A DNA stretch of 9,618 bases from JANRKF01 sp964519595 (GTDB lineage Bacteria > Pseudomonadota > Alphaproteobacteria > Rickettsiales > SXRF01). A model generated the notes under the pieces. That model was not told where the DNA came from and made no database searches. It saw only the letters and a list, made by a program, of their open reading frames with translations. Below, in pieces: positions 5,645-9,618 of the stretch. How positions within the stretch are numbered: position 1 is the stretch's first letter; each line of letters begins with the position of its first letter. The position numbers were made by a program, and so were the translations under genes. The DNA is taken from the NCBI GenBank assembly GCA_964519595.1, contig CAZFJN010000056.1:1-9618 (forward strand). Reading direction: 5' to 3'.

Positions 5645-8600
5645 CTAACTTCCGGTTGGCGCAAGCGACTCCTCAGGATTATCATTGCCAGCTTCTCTTT
5701 CTAAAGAGGCTTGCTTTTCATGATCATGAGCAACTTTACGCAGGCGCATAACCGCAGCGCCTGTTCCGGCTGGAATCAAGCGTCCGACAATTACGTTCTC
5801 TTTCAGTCCGGTTAATTGATCCATTTTGCCAGCAACTGCCGCTTCAGTAAGCACGCGCGTGGTTTCCTGGAAGCTCGCCGCTGAGATAAAGCTATGTGTT
5901 TGCAAGCTGGCTTTGGTAATGCCCTGCAATACCGGAGAAGCCGTTGCTGCTTTATATCCTTCAGCAATGGTTTTGCTGTTAACCGCATCAAACTCTTCGC
6001 GGTCAACCTGCTCGCCGGATAAGAAGGTAGTTTCATTAGGCTGATCTATTTCAACCTTCTGCAGCATTTGCCGCACCACCACCTCGATATGTTTATCATT
6101 AATCAAAACGCCTTGCAGACGATATACTTGCTGCACCTCATTTACCATGTAACGCGCCAGAGCTTCAACGCCCATTACTTTCAATATATCATGCGGAACC
6201 GGATTTCCGTCCATAAGCAGATCACCCTTCTGGACATAATCACCTTCCTGCACGGTTATATGTTTGCCTTTTGGAATCATATATTCAACAGATTCCAGAG
6301 CATCATCTTTCGGACGAATAACGACGCGGCGTTTGTTTTTATAGTCTTTGCCAAATTCAACCACGCCTTCTATTTCGGAAATAATGGCGTGATCTTTTGG
6401 TTTACGTGCCTCGAACAATTCAGCAACACGCGGCAGACCGCCGGTAATGTCGTGAGTTTTTGTTGATTCACGCGGAATCCTTGCCAGAACGTCTCCGGCA
6501 TGAACTTCCTGACCGTCAGTGACATTAAGTATCGCGCCAACCGGCAGGAAGTAACGCGCTTCCAGACCATTAGCCAGAGTTACTATCTCGCCTTTTTTGT
6601 CACGCAGAGCAATGCGCGGTTTTAAATCCGCGCCGCGGGTTTGTTGCCGCCAGTCAGTTACTGTTTTGTTGGAAATTCCTGTCGCTTCGTCCATAACTTC
6701 GCGTAAGGAAACTCCTTCAACCATGTCACGATAATGTGCAATTCCAGCGCGTTCAGTGATAATCGGCAAAGTGAAAGGATCCCAGTCAGCGAGCTTGTCG
6801 CCTTTTTTCACCTTGTCATTTTCTTTAGCCAGCAGACGCGCGCCGTATGGAACTTTAAACCTTGCTCTTTCACGGTTTCCTTCATCACGCAGAACTATTT
6901 CACAAGTTCTGCTCATAACCACTAAGCGGCCATTTGAATCAGTAACTATATTTTTGTTAGAAAGAGTAAGAGTAGCATCATGAGATGATTCAACGCTTGA
7001 AGCCTCAGCGCCACGCTGCGCTGCGCCGCCAATGTGGAAAGTTCTCATAGTAAGCTGTGTGCCAGGCTCGCCGATTGATTGCGCGGCGATAACGCCTACC
7101 GCTTCGCCGATATTAACCTCAGTTCCCCGCGCCAGATCACGGCCATAACAATGCGCGCAAACTCCGACTTTAGTTTCGCAAGTCAACACTGAACGCACCA
7201 TAACTGCTTCAATTCCGGCTTCATCAATTTTATCAACGATAATTTCGTCGATTATTTCTCCTGATGAAACGATCAAAGAGCCGGCAGTTGGATGATGAAT
7301 ATCACGCGCCGATGTGCGGCCAATTATTTGTTCCGCTAGCGCAACGATTACGTTGCCTCCCTCGATAACTGCTTTAGCGACTATGCCGCGATGTGTTTTG
7401 CAATCACGTTCAGTGACTATGCAATCCTGCGCGACATCAACCAGACGGCGAGTCAGATAACCGGAATTGGCGGTTTTTAATGCCGTATCAGCCAGACCTT
7501 TACGCGCGCCGTGCGAGCTGTTGAAATATTCAAGAACCGACAGACCTTCTTTGAAGTTCGAGATGATCGGAGTTTCAATAATTTCGCCGCTTGGTTTCGC
7601 CATCAGGCCACGCATTCCAGCCAGCTGTTTTATCTGCGCTGCCGAACCACGCGCTCCGGAATGCGCCATCATGTAAATAGAGTTGATGTTGCGCGCGCGC
7701 AGCTTGCCGTCCTTATCCTTGCCGACGGAAGAAATTTCTTTCATCATGTCATCAGCAACCAGCTCAGAACATTTTGACCAGGCGTCAATTACCTTGTTGT
7801 ATTTTTCTCCGGCGGTGATCAGACCATCGGAATATTGTTTTTCAAATTGTTTAACTTCGCCAAAAGTATGTGTGAGATGTTTGGTTTTAGTTTTTGGCAC
7901 AATCATATCATCCTTGCCGAAGGAAATTCCGGCTTTGGCGGCCTGACGGAAACCAAGCGCCATCAGACGATCAGCAAAAATCACCGTTTCTTTTTGTCCG
8001 CAATGGCGATAAACTTCATAAATCAGGTTAGACACTTCTTTTTTAGTCATCAGCTTATTGACGACTGAATAAGGAAGTTTTGGATGTTTAGGAAGAATGT
8101 CGGCAACCATCATCCGCCCTGGAGTTGTTTGCACCAGCTGCGTGATTGCCTGACCATCAGCATTAACAGTTTTAAAGCGGCATTTTACCTTGCTGTGTAA
8201 AGTGACTTGTTTTGAATCAAGAGCGTGATGAATTTCATTCAGATCAGCAAACACCATACCTTCGCCGATTTCATTATCCGATTCGAGCGAGATGTAATAA
8301 AGTCCGAGAACTATATCCTGTGAAGGAACGATAATTGGCTTGCCGTTAGCCGGAGATAAGATGTTGTTAGTGGACATCATCAACACGCGTGCTTCCAGCT
8401 GAGCTTCAATGGAAAGAGGAACGTGAACCGCCATTTGATCGCCGTCGAAATCGGCGTTGAAAGCGGTGCAAACCAGCGGATGTAATTGTATTGCCTTGCC
8501 TTCGATCAGCACTGGCTCGAAAGCCTGAATGCCGAGGCGGTGCAGCGTTGGCGCACGGTTAAGCAGCACCGGATGCTCGCGGATTACTTCATCAAGAATA

Positions 8601-9618
8601 TCCCAGACTTCCGGACGTTCTGATTCAACCATTCTTTTCGCGGCTTTTATAGTTGTAGCGATGCCATAAATTTCCAGCTTGGCGTAGATAAATGGTTTGA
8701 ACAATTCCAGAGCCATTTTTTTCGGCAAGCCGCATTGATGCAGTTTTAATTCCGGACCAACAACTATTACCGAGCGGCCTGAATAATCAACGCGTTTTCC
8801 CAGAAGATTCTGGCGGAAACGACCTTGTTTGCCTTTTAACATATCGGAAAGGCTTTTAAGCGGACGTTTATTCGCGCCGGTAATTACGCGACCACGGCGG
8901 CCATTATCGAATAGAGCGTCAACTGCTTCCTGCAACATGCGTTTTTCATTGCGGACGATGATATCCGGCGCGCGCAGTTCCAGCAGACGTTTTAAACGGT
9001 TGTTACGATTAATAACGCGACGATAGAGATCATTCAGATCAGAAGTGGCAAAACGTCCACCATCGAGCGGAACAAGAGGCCTTAATTCCGGCGGAATAAC
9101 CGGCAATACTTCCATGATCATCCATTCTGGTTTGTTTTCAGAATCAAGAAAAGCATCAACCAGCTTCAGGCGTTTTACAATTTTTTTGCGCTTGGCTTCT
9201 GAATTTGTTTCAGCAAGATCAGCGCGGAGATTTTCCTTCTCACGTTGCAGATCAAGCGCCATGAGAATGGTTTTTATCGCTTCCGCGCCGATTTGCGCGG
9301 TAAACGAGCTGTCGCCATATTTTTCCTGAGCATCATAATATTGTTCTTCAGACAGTAATTCGCCGACGGTAAAAGGCGTAAGTCCTGGCTCAACCACTAC
9401 ATAAGATTCAAAATAGAGGATTTTTTCCAGGTCTTTAAGTGGCATGTCCAGCAATGTGCCGATTCGTGACGGCAGCGATTTCAAAAACCAGATATGCGCA
9501 ACCGGAGAAGCCAGATCAATATGTCCCATGCGTTCACGGCGCACTTTGCTGGTTGTCACTTCCACACCGCATTTTTCGCAGACGATGCCGCGATATTTCA
9601 TGCGCTTATATTTTCCGC
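5645..9618 (-). CDS. rpoC: DNA-directed RNA polymerase subunit beta', 5' end outside the window
   Basis: Catalytic subunit of RNA polymerase. The visible part starts at the zinc ribbon: GKYKRMKYRGIVCEKCGVEV, where the last two of the four ribbon cysteines (CEKC) are whole and a partial codon ending GC at the edge fits the second. By comparison with E. coli about 72 residues are missing, so the ATG at 9599-9601 is internal (E. coli position about 78) and not the start. The active-site motif NADFDGD, whose three aspartates bind the catalytic magnesium, is at 8438-8458. The bridge-helix region SGARGSAAQIKQLAGMRGLM and the trigger loop KPSGEIIETPI lie at about 7560-7680. The second zinc site has DCKTHRG, then CETKVGVCAHCYGRDLARG (about 7130-7190), followed by GEPGTQLTMRTFHIGGAA. 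The C-terminus ASFQETTRVLTEAAVAGK through MRLRKVAHD is complete. The frame is unbroken; about 1323 whole codons are present. rpoB should lie just off the right edge. Confidence 0.99.
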   Translation of the reverse strand, partial: GKYKRMKYRGIVCEKCGVEVTTSKVRRERMGHIDLASPVAHIWFLKSLPSRIGTLLDMPLKDLEKILYFESYVVVEPGLTPFTVGELLSEEQYYDAQEKYGDSSFTAQIGAEAIKTILMALDLQREKENLRADLAETNSEAKRKKIVKRLKLVDAFLDSENKPEWMIMEVLPVIPPELRPLVPLDGGRFATSDLNDLYRRVINRNNRLKRLLELRAPDIIVRNEKRMLQEAVDALFDNGRRGRVITGANKRPLKSLSDMLKGKQGRFRQNLLGKRVDYSGRSVIVVGPELKLHQCGLPKKMALELFKPFIYAKLEIYGIATTIKAAKRMVESERPEVWDILDEVIREHPVLLNRAPTLHRLGIQAFEPVLIEGKAIQLHPLVCTAFNADFDGDQMAVHVPLSIEAQLEARVLMMSTNNILSPANGKPIIVPSQDIVLGLYYISLESDNEIGEGMVFADLNEIHHALDSKQVTLHSKVKCRFKTVNADGQAITQLVQTTPGRMMVADILPKHPKLPYSVVNKLMTKKEVSNLIYEVYRHCGQKETVIFADRLMALGFRQAAKAGISFGKDDMIVPKTKTKHLTHTFGEVKQFEKQYSDGLITAGEKYNKVIDAWSKCSELVADDMMKEISSVGKDKDGKLRARNINSIYMMAHSGARGSAAQIKQLAGMRGLMAKPSGEIIETPIISNFKEGLSVLEYFNSSHGARKGLADTALKTANSGYLTRRLVDVAQDCIVTERDCKTHRGIVAKAVIEGGNVIVALAEQIIGRTSARDIHHPTAGSLIVSSGEIIDEIIVDKIDEAGIEAVMVRSVLTCETKVGVCAHCYGRDLARGTEVNIGEAVGVIAAQSIGEPGTQLTMRTFHIGGAAQRGAEASSVESSHDATLTLSNKNIVTDSNGRLVVMSRTCEIVLRDEGNRERARFKVPYGARLLAKENDKVKKGDKLADWDPFTLPIITERAGIAHYRDMVEGVSLREVMDEATGISNKTVTDWRQQTRGADLKPRIALRDKKGEIVTLANGLEARYFLPVGAILNVTDGQEVHAGDVLARIPRESTKTHDITGGLPRVAELFEARKPKDHAIISEIEGVVEFGKDYKNKRRVVIRPKDDALESVEYMIPKGKHITVQEGDYVQKGDLLMDGNPVPHDILKVMGVEALARYMVNEVQQVYRLQGVLINDKHIEVVVRQMLQKVEIDQPNETTFLSGEQVDREEFDAVNSKTIAEGYKAATASPVLQGITKASLQTHSFISAASFQETTRVLTEAAVAGKMDQLTGLKENVIVGRLIPAGTGAAVMRLRKVAHDHEKQASLEREAGNDNPEESLAPTGS

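Noticed and set aside
9599..9601. The ATG at 9601 as the rpoC start
   Set aside because: The frame continues upstream to the window edge with GKYKR, part of the zinc ribbon; the codon is internal and Leu in E. coli.
1..9618. A hidden new system: CRISPR array, toxin-antitoxin, phage or insertion sequence, riboswitch, tRNA or rRNA
   Set aside because: No spaced repeats, transposase, terminal inverted repeats, small gene pair, tRNA fold or rRNA stretch was seen; about 95% of the window is core genes.

Overview
The window reads as a piece of alphaproteobacterial chromosome made almost wholly of conserved housekeeping genes. The lineage call rests on the family flavour of HslU, HslV, RpoC and NusG. 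It also rests on two neighbour relations known from alphaproteobacteria: hslVU placed divergently from hisB, and a DUF2628 membrane protein sitting between hisB and hisH. Base composition is moderate to AT-leaning. All three stop codons are used and Trp is TGG, so the code is the standard bacterial one. A run of exactly 100 N suggests a draft or metagenome scaffold. Genus cannot be told from the sequence.

Layout. (1) 1-2036, minus strand: the hslVU heat-shock protease operon, hslV first and then hslU. HslU is complete except for the last base of its stop codon, which lies just outside the window. A 100-N assembly gap (1331-1430) interrupts its N-terminal coding region, inside a 15-bp in-frame tandem repeat. 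(2) 2037-2314: the divergent spacer. It holds a good heat-shock (sigma-32 type) promoter candidate for hslVU, a 20-bp palindrome, and three unrelated families of 10-11-bp tandem repeats. (3) 2315-3976, plus strand: hisB, a DUF2628 membrane protein gene and hisH, overlapping end to start and so translationally coupled. hisA and hisF do not follow. (4) 4110-4916, plus strand: secE and nusG. (5) 4917-9618, minus strand: rpoC (its first ~72 codons lie off the right edge) followed after 11 bases by rlmB. rlmB and nusG converge with no base between their stop codons.

How it works together. HslV and HslU form an ATP-dependent proteasome-like protease. HisB and HisH are two steps of histidine synthesis. 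SecE belongs to the Sec translocon. NusG and RpoC are partners in transcription elongation. RlmB methylates 23S rRNA. The usual bacterial order secE-nusG-rplKAJL-rpoBC is broken here: rpoC lies on the opposite strand, facing nusG.

I see no new defence, mobile or biosynthetic system. The unusual points are the pentapeptide repeat at the HslU N-terminus with the assembly break inside it, the short tandem repeats in several non-coding spacers, and the rearranged nusG/rpoC/rlmB junction.
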